A stretch of 64,000 bases of DNA from Panacagrimonas sp965216805. GTDB taxonomy: Bacteria > Pseudomonadota > Gammaproteobacteria > Nevskiales > Nevskiaceae. The stretch is from NCBI RefSeq assembly GCF_965216805.1, contig NZ_CBDCGN010000002.1, forward strand, positions 1,178,001 through 1,242,000. Reading direction: 5' to 3'. Shown here piece by piece: positions 41,712 through 49,528 of this stretch (positions are counted from its first letter, which is position 1; every line of letters starts with the position of its first letter). Made by a program: the position numbers and the translations under genes. The notes beneath the pieces were generated by a model, which saw only the letters and a program-made list of their open reading frames with translations, was not told the DNA's origin and did not search any database.

Positions 41712-42905
41712 ATGCGAATTTCCACCGCCGCCCTGCACCAGCAAGGCATCGCCAACATTCTGCGCAACCAGACCGCGCTGTCGAAGACGCAGAACGAGCT
41801 GGCCCTGGGCACCCGCATCACCCGTGCGAGCGACAATCCAGGCGACTGGGCACGTGCCTCGCGCCTGGACCAGCGGCTGTCGGAGCTGGCTCGCTACAAC
41901 GACAACGCCGTCGCCGCACGCCACCGCCTGGGCCTGGAAGAAACCGCCCTGGCGGCGGCCACCGACACCCTCAATCGCGTACGCGAGCTGGCGCTGCAGG
42001 CCAATGGCGGCATCCAGTCGGGCGATTCGCGCCAGGCGATCGCGCTGGAATTGCAATCGCGCCTGCAGGAGCTGCTGGCGATCGCCAACAGCGACGACGG
42101 CAGCGGTCGGTTTCTGTTCGGCGGGACTGCCGACGGCGGTGCGCCGTTCTCGCTCGATGTTTCCGGGGCCACCTACAGCGGTTCGGCGCAGGTGCGCGAG
42201 ATCGAGATCGGGCCCGAACGCGCGCTGGCGCTGGGCGACGCCGGCAGCGCGGTTTTCCAGGCCCTGCTTAGTGGCAACGGCGCCTTTGCCGTCAGTGCCG
42301 ACGCGGGCAACGCTGGCGGCGCCTACCTGACGCAGGCGCGTCTGGCCGACGCTGGCGCCTGGGATGGTGGCGGCTACACCCTGAGCTTCGCCGCGGGCCA
42401 ATACGAAGTGCGCGACGCCGGCAACGCGCTGGTCGCGTCGGGTGCCTACAGTGCCGGTACCGCGATCCGCTTTCGCGGGGTGGATCTGACCTTGACCGGT
42501 GCCCCCGCCGACGGCGACCGCTTCCAGGTGGCGCCGGGCACGTCGCAGGATTTGTTCGCGCTGGTGCAGAAAGTGACCGGCCTGGTGGATACGGATCCGC
42601 AAACCGAATCCGCGCGCGCGCTCAACCACACCGCGTTCTTCGGTGCGCTGGAGGAACTCGACGCTGCACTGTCGCACCTGTCGAACCTGCGCGGTACGGT
42701 CGGCAACCGCCTGGGCGCGATCGATAGCTCCGAAGCGCAGCTTGCCGCGCTCGATCTGCAGGCGCAGGAGACCCTGTCCGGCTTGCGCGATCTGGATTAC
42801 GCCGAAGCGGTCGGTCGACTCAATCTGCAGATGACCGCGCTGCAGGCGGCCCAGCAGTCCTACAGCCGCATCCAGGGCATGTCCCTGTTCGACTACCTGC
42901 GCTGA
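41712..42905 (+). CDS. flgL: Flagellar hook-associated protein 3 FlgL
   Basis: A 397-aa flagellin-related junction protein. N-terminal MRISTAALHQQGIANILRNQ, then LGTRITRASDNPGDWARA, and the C-terminal coiled segment LQAAQQSYSRIQGMSLFDYL match FlgL. It lies 14 bases after flgK and ends the operon; a FliA promoter for fliC follows. Confidence 0.95.
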   Translation: MRISTAALHQQGIANILRNQTALSKTQNELALGTRITRASDNPGDWARASRLDQRLSELARYNDNAVAARHRLGLEETALAAATDTLNRVRELALQANGGIQSGDSRQAIALELQSRLQELLAIANSDDGSGRFLFGGTADGGAPFSLDVSGATYSGSAQVREIEIGPERALALGDAGSAVFQALLSGNGAFAVSADAGNAGGAYLTQARLADAGAWDGGGYTLSFAAGQYEVRDAGNALVASGAYSAGTAIRFRGVDLTLTGAPADGDRFQVAPGTSQDLFALVQKVTGLVDTDPQTESARALNHTAFFGALEELDAALSHLSNLRGTVGNRLGAIDSSEAQLAALDLQAQETLSGLRDLDYAEAVGRLNLQMTALQAAQQSYSRIQGMSLFDYLR

Positions 42906-42954
42906 TCCTTTCGTCGGCGCGCCGCCGCCGCCGGTCCCTCCAGCAAAAGACGGC

Positions 42955-42981
42955 TCAAGATTTTCCGCGCTGCGCCGAAAA
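42955..42981 (+). promoter_or_regulatory. FliA (sigma-28) promoter of fliC
   Basis: TCAAGATT, an 11-base spacer and GCCGAAAA match the sigma-28 consensus (TCAAGTTT-N11-GCCGATAA) with one mismatch in each element. It lies 93 bases upstream of the fliC ATG in the gap after flgL. Confidence 0.82.
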
Positions 42982-43073
42982 AGACTCAGCAACGGCAAGC
43001 CGATCAAGCCCCGAAGCTCTCGCCCTTTCGAGGCACCGACACCGCGGCCTCACTCACCATTAGGAGCAACACC

Positions 43074-44222
43074 ATGGCTCAAACCATCAACACCAACGTG
43101 ATGTCGCTGAACTCGCAGCGTAACCTCAACATGTCGCAGGGCTCGCTGGCGGTTTCGTTGCAGCGGCTGTCTTCCGGCCTGCGCATCAACAGCGCCAAGG
43201 ATGACGCCGCCGGCATGGCCATCACCGAGCGCTTCACTTCGCAGATCCGCGGCCTGGACCAGGCGGCGCGCAATGCCAACGACGGCATCTCGCTGGCGCA
43301 GACCGCCGAAGGCGCGCTGGTGGAAGTCACCAGCAACCTGCAGCGCATTCGCGAACTGGCAGTGCAGGCGTCCAACGCCACCAACTCGCAGTCCGACCGC
43401 GATGCACTGCAGCTCGAGGTCGGCCAGGCCCTGGCCGAGATCGACCGCGTCGCCAACCAGACCCAGTTCAACGGCGTGAACCTGCTGGACGGCAGCTTCA
43501 GCGGCGCTGTGTTCCAGGTCGGCGCCAACGCCGGCGAGACGATCTCGGTGGCTTCCATCGCCGACGTGAACATCGCGGCGCTGGCTTCGGTGACGCAGTC
43601 GCAGACCTCGGTCGCGGTCTCGGCCATCACCGCTCCGGGCACCGCCATCGCGGCCGGCGGTATCGCAGTCAACGGCGTCGACATCGGTGCCATCGGCGCC
43701 GCCGGGTCCGCGCTCGAACGTGCGGGTCAGCTGGTCAATGCCATCAACACGGTGTCGACCGCGTCCGGTGTCGGCGCCACTTATAACGCGTCCACCAACG
43801 AGATCATCCTCACCGGCAGCGGCAACATCGCGGTGACCGGCACGCTCAACGACGCCACCATCGGCGGCCTGACCAATGCCACCGCCGCCACGGCGTCCAC
43901 CACCACCGGCATCACCACCTTGTCGGTGTCCAGCTACACCGGTTCGCAGCTGGCCATCCAGCAGATGGACAGCGCGCTGACCCAGGTCAACACCGCACGC
44001 GGCAATCTGGGCGCCTTGCAGAACCGCTTCACGTCGGTGGTCGCCAGCCTCAGCGCAACCTCGGAGAACCTGAGCGCCTCGCGCGGCCGCATTCAGGATG
44101 CCGACTTCGCCAAGGAAACCGCCAACCTGACCCGCGCGCAGATTCTGCAGCAGGCCGGTACGGCGATGCTGGCGCAGGCCAACGCGGTCCCGCAAAACGT
44201 GCTGAGCCTGCTGCGCGGCTAA
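43074..44222 (+). CDS. fliC: Flagellin
   Basis: A 382-aa flagellin. The N-terminal D0/D1 begins AQTINTNVMSLNSQRNLN, with the toll-like-receptor-type motif LQRLSSGLRINSAKDDAAG, and the C-terminal end is QAGTAMLAQANAVPQNVLSLL. The central region (about 150-290) is Ala/Thr/Val rich. It forms the filament. It has its own FliA promoter and the ribosome site TAGGAGCAACACC. Confidence 0.97.
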   Translation: MAQTINTNVMSLNSQRNLNMSQGSLAVSLQRLSSGLRINSAKDDAAGMAITERFTSQIRGLDQAARNANDGISLAQTAEGALVEVTSNLQRIRELAVQASNATNSQSDRDALQLEVGQALAEIDRVANQTQFNGVNLLDGSFSGAVFQVGANAGETISVASIADVNIAALASVTQSQTSVAVSAITAPGTAIAAGGIAVNGVDIGAIGAAGSALERAGQLVNAINTVSTASGVGATYNASTNEIILTGSGNIAVTGTLNDATIGGLTNATAATASTTTGITTLSVSSYTGSQLAIQQMDSALTQVNTARGNLGALQNRFTSVVASLSATSENLSASRGRIQDADFAKETANLTRAQILQQAGTAMLAQANAVPQNVLSLLRG

Positions 44223-44235
44223 GCCCGAGTCGCGC

Positions 44236-44265
44236 CGGACCCGGGGCCTGCGCGCTCCGGGTCCG
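44236..44265 (+). terminator. Hairpin after fliC
   Basis: A perfect 9-bp stem CGGACCCGG / CCGGGTCCG with a 12-base loop lies 14 bases after the fliC stop. No T-tract follows; it may stabilise the abundant fliC mRNA end or partly terminate. Confidence 0.5.
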
Positions 44266-44292
44266 ACGCTCACATCAGCACTGGAGGTGGTC

Positions 44293-44667
44293 ATGGCCAC
44301 CGAATTGTCGAGTGTCGCGATGCCGGCCGTTCCCGCTCACGGGGACGGCTTTCGCGCGTTATCCAAGCCGGCAGTTGCGGTGGCAGTCCGCGATGGAATC
44401 GGGTCGGTACCGGATCCCGCGGCCGGTGGTCCCGCTGTTGCCGAAATCGACGATCTGGCCAAGGCGCTGGATGCCATCGCAGCGCGCGCCGCCGAGCAGG
44501 GCGCGGTGCTGGATTTCCGGGTCGACGAGGCGTCCGGCCGCGTCATCGTCAGCCTGATCGACCGCACCGACGGCACCGTGTTGCGTCAGATGCCCAGCGA
44601 AGAAGCATTGCGCATTGCTCGAGCGCTGGCGGCGGACGCTCCGCGCCTGATCGAAGTGCGTGCCTGA
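44293..44667 (+). CDS. flaG: FlaG family protein
   Basis: A 124-aa protein with the conserved C-terminal FlaG half (ALDFRVDEASGRVIVSLIDR-like stretch here as VLDFRVDEASGRVIVSLIDR, then LRQMPSEEALRIARAL). FlaG influences filament length. The position between fliC and fliD is standard. The ATG at 44293 follows GGAGGTGGTC; a GTG six bases upstream is less likely. Confidence 0.9.
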   Translation: MATELSSVAMPAVPAHGDGFRALSKPAVAVAVRDGIGSVPDPAAGGPAVAEIDDLAKALDAIAARAAEQGAVLDFRVDEASGRVIVSLIDRTDGTVLRQMPSEEALRIARALAADAPRLIEVRA

Positions 44668-44700
44668 ACTTACGCCCAACCTATCGAACCGGAAATCCTC

Positions 44701-46056
44701 ATGGCGATCTCTTCCGCGGGTATCGGCTCCGGCCTGGATGTGGCCAGCCTGGTGGCGCAGCTGGTCAGCGCCGAACGCGCGCCGCAGGAAAGCCGGCTGC
44801 AGGCCACTCAAAGCAGGATCAATGTCACCCTGTCGGCGCTGGGCACCTTCAAGGCGGGGCTCACCCAATTCCAGTCTGCGGTCGATGCCCTCAAGGGCGC
44901 CGACAGTGCGATCGGTCGGCTGAGCACCACGCTGTCCGACGAAAGCGTGTTGACCGCCACTGCCGGCAGCGGCGCGGCCGCAGGGCGTTACGAAGTCGAG
45001 GTGCTGAGCCAGGCCAGGTCGCACAAGATGGCGAGCGAAGCGTTTGCCAGCGGCTCCGAAAGCGTGGTCGGAAACGGCACGGTCAGCATCCAGGTGGGCG
45101 CAGACAGCTTCGAGGTGGAGCTGGTCGATGGCGCCAATACGCTGGCGGCGTTGCGCGATCGCATCAATGCGGCTGGCGACAATCCCGGCGTGACTGCGGC
45201 GCTGCTGACCGAAGATGCCGGCACGCGGCTGGTACTGACCGCCAGCGCCACCGGCACGCACAAGGCCATGGTCGTCGGGTCTGCGGCCAGCAGCGATGGC
45301 AGCGATCTGTTCGGCGTCGTCACCGTGCAGGCTGCCACCGACGCACAGATTCGCATCGACGGGTTCACCTACACCAGTGGCTCCAACACCGTCGCCGGAG
45401 CGCTCGAGGGGGTGAGCCTGAACCTGCTCAAGGCCGAGCCGGGTACCACGGTGACACTGGATGTGCAGGCCGATCGGACCGTTGCCAGCGACGCGATCCA
45501 GCAACTGGTACGCACGTATAACGCGGTGGTTGCGGTAGTCAAGAAGCAGGCCGGCTATGACGCCGCGACCCAGACCGGCGGCCCCTTGATGGGCGACATC
45601 GCCGTACGTTCGAGCCTGCAGCAGCTACGCAGCATCATAGGCGGCACCGTGGGCACTGGTGACTTCGCGACCTTGGCACAGCTCGGCATCACCACCGCGA
45701 CCGACGGCACGCTGACGGTGGACAGCACCCGGTTATCGAATGCACTGATCAGCAACGGCGAGGCGGTAGGCGAGTTGTTCTCTGGCCCCACCGGACTGGC
45801 CGCACGCCTGTCGGGCGTACTTGATGGGTATCTGGGCACCGACGGGCGCCTGGAAGCGCAAACCGAGCGTCTGCAAGCGCGTCTGGACGGCATCGACGAT
45901 CAGACCGAGGCCCTGGACCGGCGCATGGCCGCAGTCGAGGCGCGTTACCGGCGCCAGTTCACTGCGCTGGACGCACTGGTCGGGCAGATGCAGACCACCA
46001 GCAGTTATCTCACTCAGCAGTTGGCGAACCTGCCGGGCGCGTCGTCGGGCAATTGA
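44701..46056 (+). CDS. fliD: Flagellar filament cap FliD
   Basis: A 451-aa HAP2 protein. The N-terminal GIGSGLDVASLVAQLVSAER is diagnostic; hook-associated repeats occupy the middle; the C-terminal coil ends QFTALDALVGQMQTTSSYLTQQ. It caps the filament and guides flagellin folding. In related genomes fliS follows immediately; here fliS is 8.4 kb further on. Confidence 0.95.
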   Translation: MAISSAGIGSGLDVASLVAQLVSAERAPQESRLQATQSRINVTLSALGTFKAGLTQFQSAVDALKGADSAIGRLSTTLSDESVLTATAGSGAAAGRYEVEVLSQARSHKMASEAFASGSESVVGNGTVSIQVGADSFEVELVDGANTLAALRDRINAAGDNPGVTAALLTEDAGTRLVLTASATGTHKAMVVGSAASSDGSDLFGVVTVQAATDAQIRIDGFTYTSGSNTVAGALEGVSLNLLKAEPGTTVTLDVQADRTVASDAIQQLVRTYNAVVAVVKKQAGYDAATQTGGPLMGDIAVRSSLQQLRSIIGGTVGTGDFATLAQLGITTATDGTLTVDSTRLSNALISNGEAVGELFSGPTGLAARLSGVLDGYLGTDGRLEAQTERLQARLDGIDDQTEALDRRMAAVEARYRRQFTALDALVGQMQTTSSYLTQQLANLPGASSGN

Positions 46057-46061
46057 AGCGG

Positions 46062-46087
46062 CCCTGCGTGTCCAGGGAAACGCAGGG
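46062..46087. terminator. Hairpin between fliD and the histidine kinase gene
   Basis: CCCTGCGT-10-ACGCAGGG is a perfect 8-bp stem in the 54-base convergent gap. It lacks a T-tract and may act on both strands. Confidence 0.45.
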
Positions 46088-46110
46088 ATGGGTCGCTGGG
46101 GGGTCGGCAA

Positions 46111-47415
46111 TCAACCGACCGCGGCGCTGCGCGGCCATCGCAGGCTGACGTCCAGCCCGCCGCCTTCGCGCAGCTGCGCTTCGGCGCGGCCGCGATGCGC
46201 ACGCAGGATACGCGCGACAATTGCGAGTCCCAGGCCATGGCCGGATTCGGTGCCGCTGTCGCGGCTGCGAAAGAAAGGCTCGAACAACCGCGGCAAGTCC
46301 TCGACCGGGACACCGCGTCCACGATCCAGCACCTGCAGGAACGCCTCGCCGCTGTCGCCGCCGATGACGATCTCCACTTCGCTGCCGGCGGGCGCGTGGC
46401 GTACGGCATTGCGGATCAGGTTTTCCAGCGCGCGCATCAGGGCGTCGCGTTCGCCCTGGGCACTGAGCGCCGGGCCGCGGATCGCCAGGCTCACGCCGCG
46501 GTGCTCGGCTTGCGGGCGCTCGGCCTCGACCACGTCCTGTGCCAGCTCCAGCAAGTCGACGGCCTCCAGTTCGCGCCGGTTGGCCGGCTGCTCCAGCCGC
46601 GCCAGGGTCAGCAGCTGGCCGACCAGCGCGTCGATGCGGCCGATCTCGCGATCGGCACGTTCGAAGGAGTTGCCGTCGGCATCCTCGCGAGCGAGCTCCA
46701 GGGCAAAGCGCAGCCGCGACAGCGGCGCACGCATCTCGTGCGATACGTCGTGCAGGAGCTGGTCGCGACTGTCCACCAGGCTTTCGATCTGTGCCGCCAT
46801 GCGGTCGAAGTCGCGCGCCAGGCGACCGTACTCGTCGTTGCGCGTAGCCAGCTCGCCGCCGACGCGGCTGCCGAGCTGGCCGGCGGCGACGCGGCGCACC
46901 ACCGACTGGATTTTTTCCAGCGGCGCCGCCAGATGGCGTGCCACGACCCAGCCCACCGCGGCGATGGCCAGCACCGACAGCAGGATCTGCAGACCTGGCA
47001 GCACCGCGCGCTGCCAGGGCCGCGGTTGCGGCGGGCTCTGCAGCAGGATCAGGTGGGTATCCGCATGCGGCGATTCCAGACGCTGCGAGACCATCCACAA
47101 GCCGCGCGGAAGGCGTAGCTCGGCACGATCGGCGAGCAAGTCTTCCAGATGGCGTTCGATCACGCGCGGCGGTGCACTGCCGTCCAGTTGCCGACCTTCG
47201 CGGATCAGCACCCAGCGACGTCCGTCGCTGCGGCGGTCGTCCGGCAGCGCCAGATCGGCGGCCAGCGCGTGCTGTACCTCCGCCGCCAGCGGCGCGATAT
47301 CCGGCGCGCGGTCGGCGCGGCGCTCGAAGATGGCGTAGGCAATCAGGATGCTCGCACCCAGCGTGACGATATTGACCGCACAGAACCACAGGAACAGGCG
47401 CTGGTAGATGCTCAC
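46111..47415 (-). CDS. CpxA-like sensor histidine kinase
   Basis: A 434-aa membrane kinase. It has a TM helix at about 8-28, a periplasmic sensor of roughly 110 residues and a second TM at about 138-159. A HAMP region (HLAAPLEKIQSVVRRVAAGQ) follows. The H-box LLHDVSHEMRAPLSRL holds His226, and ATPase N, G1 and G2 motifs are in ENLIRNAVRHAP and DRGRGVP...GHGLGLAIV. It phosphorylates the adjacent OmpR-type regulator. Gene order (regulator, kinase, with a divergent Spy-like gene) is that of cpxRA-cpxP, so envelope stress sensing is likely. Confidence 0.9.
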   Translation of the reverse strand: MSIYQRLFLWFCAVNIVTLGASILIAYAIFERRADRAPDIAPLAAEVQHALAADLALPDDRRSDGRRWVLIREGRQLDGSAPPRVIERHLEDLLADRAELRLPRGLWMVSQRLESPHADTHLILLQSPPQPRPWQRAVLPGLQILLSVLAIAAVGWVVARHLAAPLEKIQSVVRRVAAGQLGSRVGGELATRNDEYGRLARDFDRMAAQIESLVDSRDQLLHDVSHEMRAPLSRLRFALELAREDADGNSFERADREIGRIDALVGQLLTLARLEQPANRRELEAVDLLELAQDVVEAERPQAEHRGVSLAIRGPALSAQGERDALMRALENLIRNAVRHAPAGSEVEIVIGGDSGEAFLQVLDRGRGVPVEDLPRLFEPFFRSRDSGTESGHGLGLAIVARILRAHRGRAEAQLREGGGLDVSLRWPRSAAVG

Positions 47416-47431
47416 GGCAGTTCAGGAGATG

Positions 47432-47510
47432 GGTAGCCCGGTTCCGCGCCAGCGGAGCCGGGACGCAGCCCGGTGCCGGCCCCGGCTCGCCTGCGGCGAA
47501 CCGGGCTACC
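47432..47510. repeat. REP-like palindromic element between the cpxR-like and cpxA-like genes
   Basis: A 79-base element bounded by perfect 12-base terminal inverted repeats GGTAGCCCGGTT and AACCGGGCTACC, with internal GC-rich sub-palindromes. It resembles intergenic REP elements common in Xanthomonadales-like genomes. It lies in the 124-base gap of the two-component operon and may lower kinase expression relative to the regulator. Confidence 0.8.
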
Positions 47511-47539
47511 GTGTCGGACAGGTTGGGGAAGCCGGAACA

Positions 47540-48232
47540 TCAGGCGCCCTCGATGAGCTGGTAACCGGCGCCGCGAATGCCTTCGATGCGCAGGTCCACA
47601 CCGGCGGCGCCGAGCTTCTGGCGCAGCCGGCTGACGTGCACATCGATGGCGCGGTCGTAGCGCTCCAGCGGGCGATGCAGCGCGATCTGGGTGAGCTGAT
47701 CGCGGCTTACGGTCTGTCCTGTACAGCGCATCAGCTCCAGCATCACCGAGAACTCTGCGCCGGTGAGCGCCAAGGGTTCTTCGCCGTGATAGGCGCGACG
47801 TTCCGCCGGGCGCAGGCTCAGCGCTCCGAGGCGGCGCTCGGTCTGCGCCTCGGGGCCGACTTCCGCGCGGGCACGACGCAGCAGCGCCTGGATGCGCGCC
47901 AGCAATTCGCGTGGCAGGCAGGGCTTGGCCAGGTAATCATCGGCACCCAGCTCCAGGCCCATGACGCGGTCCACCGGCTCGCCGCGGCCGGACAGCATGA
48001 CGATGGGCAGCGCCTCGAACTCGCGGATCTGGCGCAGCGCCGACAGGCCGTCCATGCCCGGCAACATGACGTCCAGTACCAGCGCGTCGGGTTTGCGCTG
48101 GCCGCTCTGCAGGCGCGCGATGGCGTCCTCGGCCGTATGCACGGATTCAATTTCCAGTCCGTGACGGCCCAGGTAATCGGCCAGCAGCGAACAAAGCTCG
48201 CGGTCGTCGTCGGCGATCAGGATGTGGGGCAT
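47540..48232 (-). CDS. OmpR-family response regulator, CpxR-like
   Basis: A 230-aa regulator. The receiver domain has DDDRE near the start, the phosphoacceptor Asp54 in LVLDVMLPGMDG and Lys in YLAKPCLP. The C-terminal winged helix (LTGAEFSVMLELM, IDVHVSRLRQKLG, IRGAGYQL) is OmpR-type. It is the first gene of the two-component operon and divergent from the Spy-like gene. Confidence 0.92.
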   Translation of the reverse strand: MPHILIADDDRELCSLLADYLGRHGLEIESVHTAEDAIARLQSGQRKPDALVLDVMLPGMDGLSALRQIREFEALPIVMLSGRGEPVDRVMGLELGADDYLAKPCLPRELLARIQALLRRARAEVGPEAQTERRLGALSLRPAERRAYHGEEPLALTGAEFSVMLELMRCTGQTVSRDQLTQIALHRPLERYDRAIDVHVSRLRQKLGAAGVDLRIEGIRGAGYQLIEGA

Positions 48233-48282
48233 GCCGGCAGTATTCCTCTTGGGGTCGGACCCGGTGCGGGTGTTAACCCAAC

Positions 48283-48308
48283 TTTACCGGCGCGCAAGGG
48301 AGCTTTAC
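48283..48308. promoter_or_regulatory. Direct repeats in the cpxR/spy divergent promoter
   Basis: Two TTTAC repeats (GTAAA on the minus strand) at 48283-48287 and 48304-48308 are spaced 21 bases start to start. CpxR sites are tandem GTAAA repeats but normally 10 bases apart, so this is a related but double-length layout. They lie between the divergent regulator and Spy-like genes. Confidence 0.4.
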
Positions 48309-48369
48309 GGCAAAAGGCCGTTCAATGATCACGCCGATATTGGCGTCCCCCCTCAAGGAAACGACGAAC

Positions 48370-48852
48370 ATGAACAAGCTGAACACTGCGAACCCGTTCC
48401 AGCGCACCCTCAAGCCCATCCTGCTCGCCGCAGGCCTGACCCTGGCGGGCTTCGGCGTCGCCGTTGCCGGCGACCACGGTCACCGTGATCCGGTGGCCAA
48501 GATGGCCGAACGCCTGGCGTTGGACGACAGCCAGAAGTCCAGCGTGCAGACCATCTTCGAGAGCAATCGTCCGGCGATGAAGGCGCTGCACGAGCGCAGC
48601 CGCGAGCATCGCAAGGCGATGAAGGCACTGGACCCCAAGAGCGCCGACTACAGCACCCAGGCGCAGGCTCTGGCAGATGAAGCCGGCACCCTGGCGCGCG
48701 ATCGCGTGCTGCAGCGCACGCAGATGCAATCGGAGCTTTCCGCGGTGCTTACGCCCGAGCAGATGAGCAAGATGAAGGAGCATCGCGGCCACAAGCGTCA
48801 CGGTGGCTGGAAGGGCAAGGGCGGCAAGGACAAGGCGGCCGCCGAGTCCTGA
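48370..48852 (+). CDS. Spy/CpxP-family periplasmic protein
   Basis: A 160-aa protein. A signal peptide (LKPILLAAGLTLAGFGVAVA) ends at AVA before GD. The helical CpxP/Spy core contains LALDDSQKSSVQTIFE and the second LTxxQ-type motif LTPEQMSKMKEHR. The Lys/Gly/His-rich C-terminus (HKRHGGWKGKGGKDK) is unusual and may bind metal. Family members act as ATP-independent chaperones or as inhibitors of CpxA. It is divergent from the CpxRA-like genes; the start follows AAGGAAACGACGAAC. Confidence 0.88.
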   Translation: MNKLNTANPFQRTLKPILLAAGLTLAGFGVAVAGDHGHRDPVAKMAERLALDDSQKSSVQTIFESNRPAMKALHERSREHRKAMKALDPKSADYSTQAQALADEAGTLARDRVLQRTQMQSELSAVLTPEQMSKMKEHRGHKRHGGWKGKGGKDKAAAES

Positions 48853-48887
48853 TCAATACGATCACGCGGCTCAGATCAGTAGCAACC

Positions 48888-48916
48888 GGCCCAGGGCATC
48901 CGCCGTGGGCTTTTTT
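48888..48916 (+). terminator. Rho-independent terminator of the Spy-like gene
   Basis: A stem GCCCA / TGGGC with a 12-base loop is followed by TTTTTT, 36 bases after the stop codon. Confidence 0.75.
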
Positions 48917-49211
48917 GGCGCTTCAGCCGTGCCTACAACGGTTGCAGGCGCCCGCCGCGGATCATTGGAAGGCCCCACCACTCAACTCACCGCCGACGCG
49001 CCCAGTACGCCATGAAAAGCTTGATCGGAGCGACGGCTCCGCCAAAGGCAATCTCATCCAGTCCCGGACAATCCTTCTCTGAGAAATTTCTGTGGATTCC
49101 GGCATCAGCCACGCAACGATGCTCGTCGTGTGAGTCGTCACGAACAGTATCCGTGGGGATGCCCTGCCGAGTGGGATCGCACATGCCTGCGCGAGGGTCG
49201 ACAAGCCAAAG
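48917..49211. other. Non-coding or remnant stretch before the orphan HTH gene
   Basis: No gene can be supported in these 295 bases. Short minus-strand frames exist (48962-49204 and 48987-49184) without ribosome sites or recognisable homology. The region could be the decayed 3' part of a gene lost when the neighbouring block was inserted between fliD and fliS. Confidence 0.35.
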
Positions 49212-49514
49212 CTACTGGATCGCGCGACCGCTGTATGCGACCAGCGCGGCTCTGGTTCGACACCCCACCCCGAGCTTCCGGTAGAGATTCTTCAGATGGA
49301 ACTTCACCGTGTTTGTCGACACAAACAGCGCGCGCGCGATCTGCTTGTTGGAGTCTCCAGCACCGACCCGCGCCAGCACCTGCAGCTCCCGATCAGTCAA
49401 TCGTCCGGATGCCTGGGTTGGCCAACCAGAGCAGGAAAGACCGGCGCCTGGAGTCAGCGCGCCGGTAAGTTCTGCCGAAGCAGAGGAGGGACGTACAGGA
49501 GGATCGAAAGTCAT
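49212..49514 (-). CDS. Small LuxR-type HTH protein
   Basis: A 100-aa protein. About 40 disordered N-terminal residues (rich in Pro, Ser, Ala) are followed by a complete LuxR/GerE HTH: LTDRELQVLARVGAGDSNKQI and VSTNTVKFHLKNLYRKLGV. The HTH resembles the end of the 922-aa LAL regulator (TVKYHLKNIYAKLGV). It has no receiver or sensor domain. It starts 14 bases after the second DUF1329 gene on the same strand. It may be a small stand-alone regulator, or the surviving tail of a LAL regulator. Confidence 0.7.
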   Translation of the reverse strand: MTFDPPVRPSSASAELTGALTPGAGLSCSGWPTQASGRLTDRELQVLARVGAGDSNKQIARALFVSTNTVKFHLKNLYRKLGVGCRTRAALVAYSGRAIQ

Positions 49515-49528
49515 GCGCCGCGGTTGTC

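Noticed and set aside
48962..49204. 80-codon minus-strand frame before the orphan HTH gene
   Set aside because: No ribosome site, no recognisable domain and an overlapping alternative frame of equal quality; treated as non-coding or remnant.
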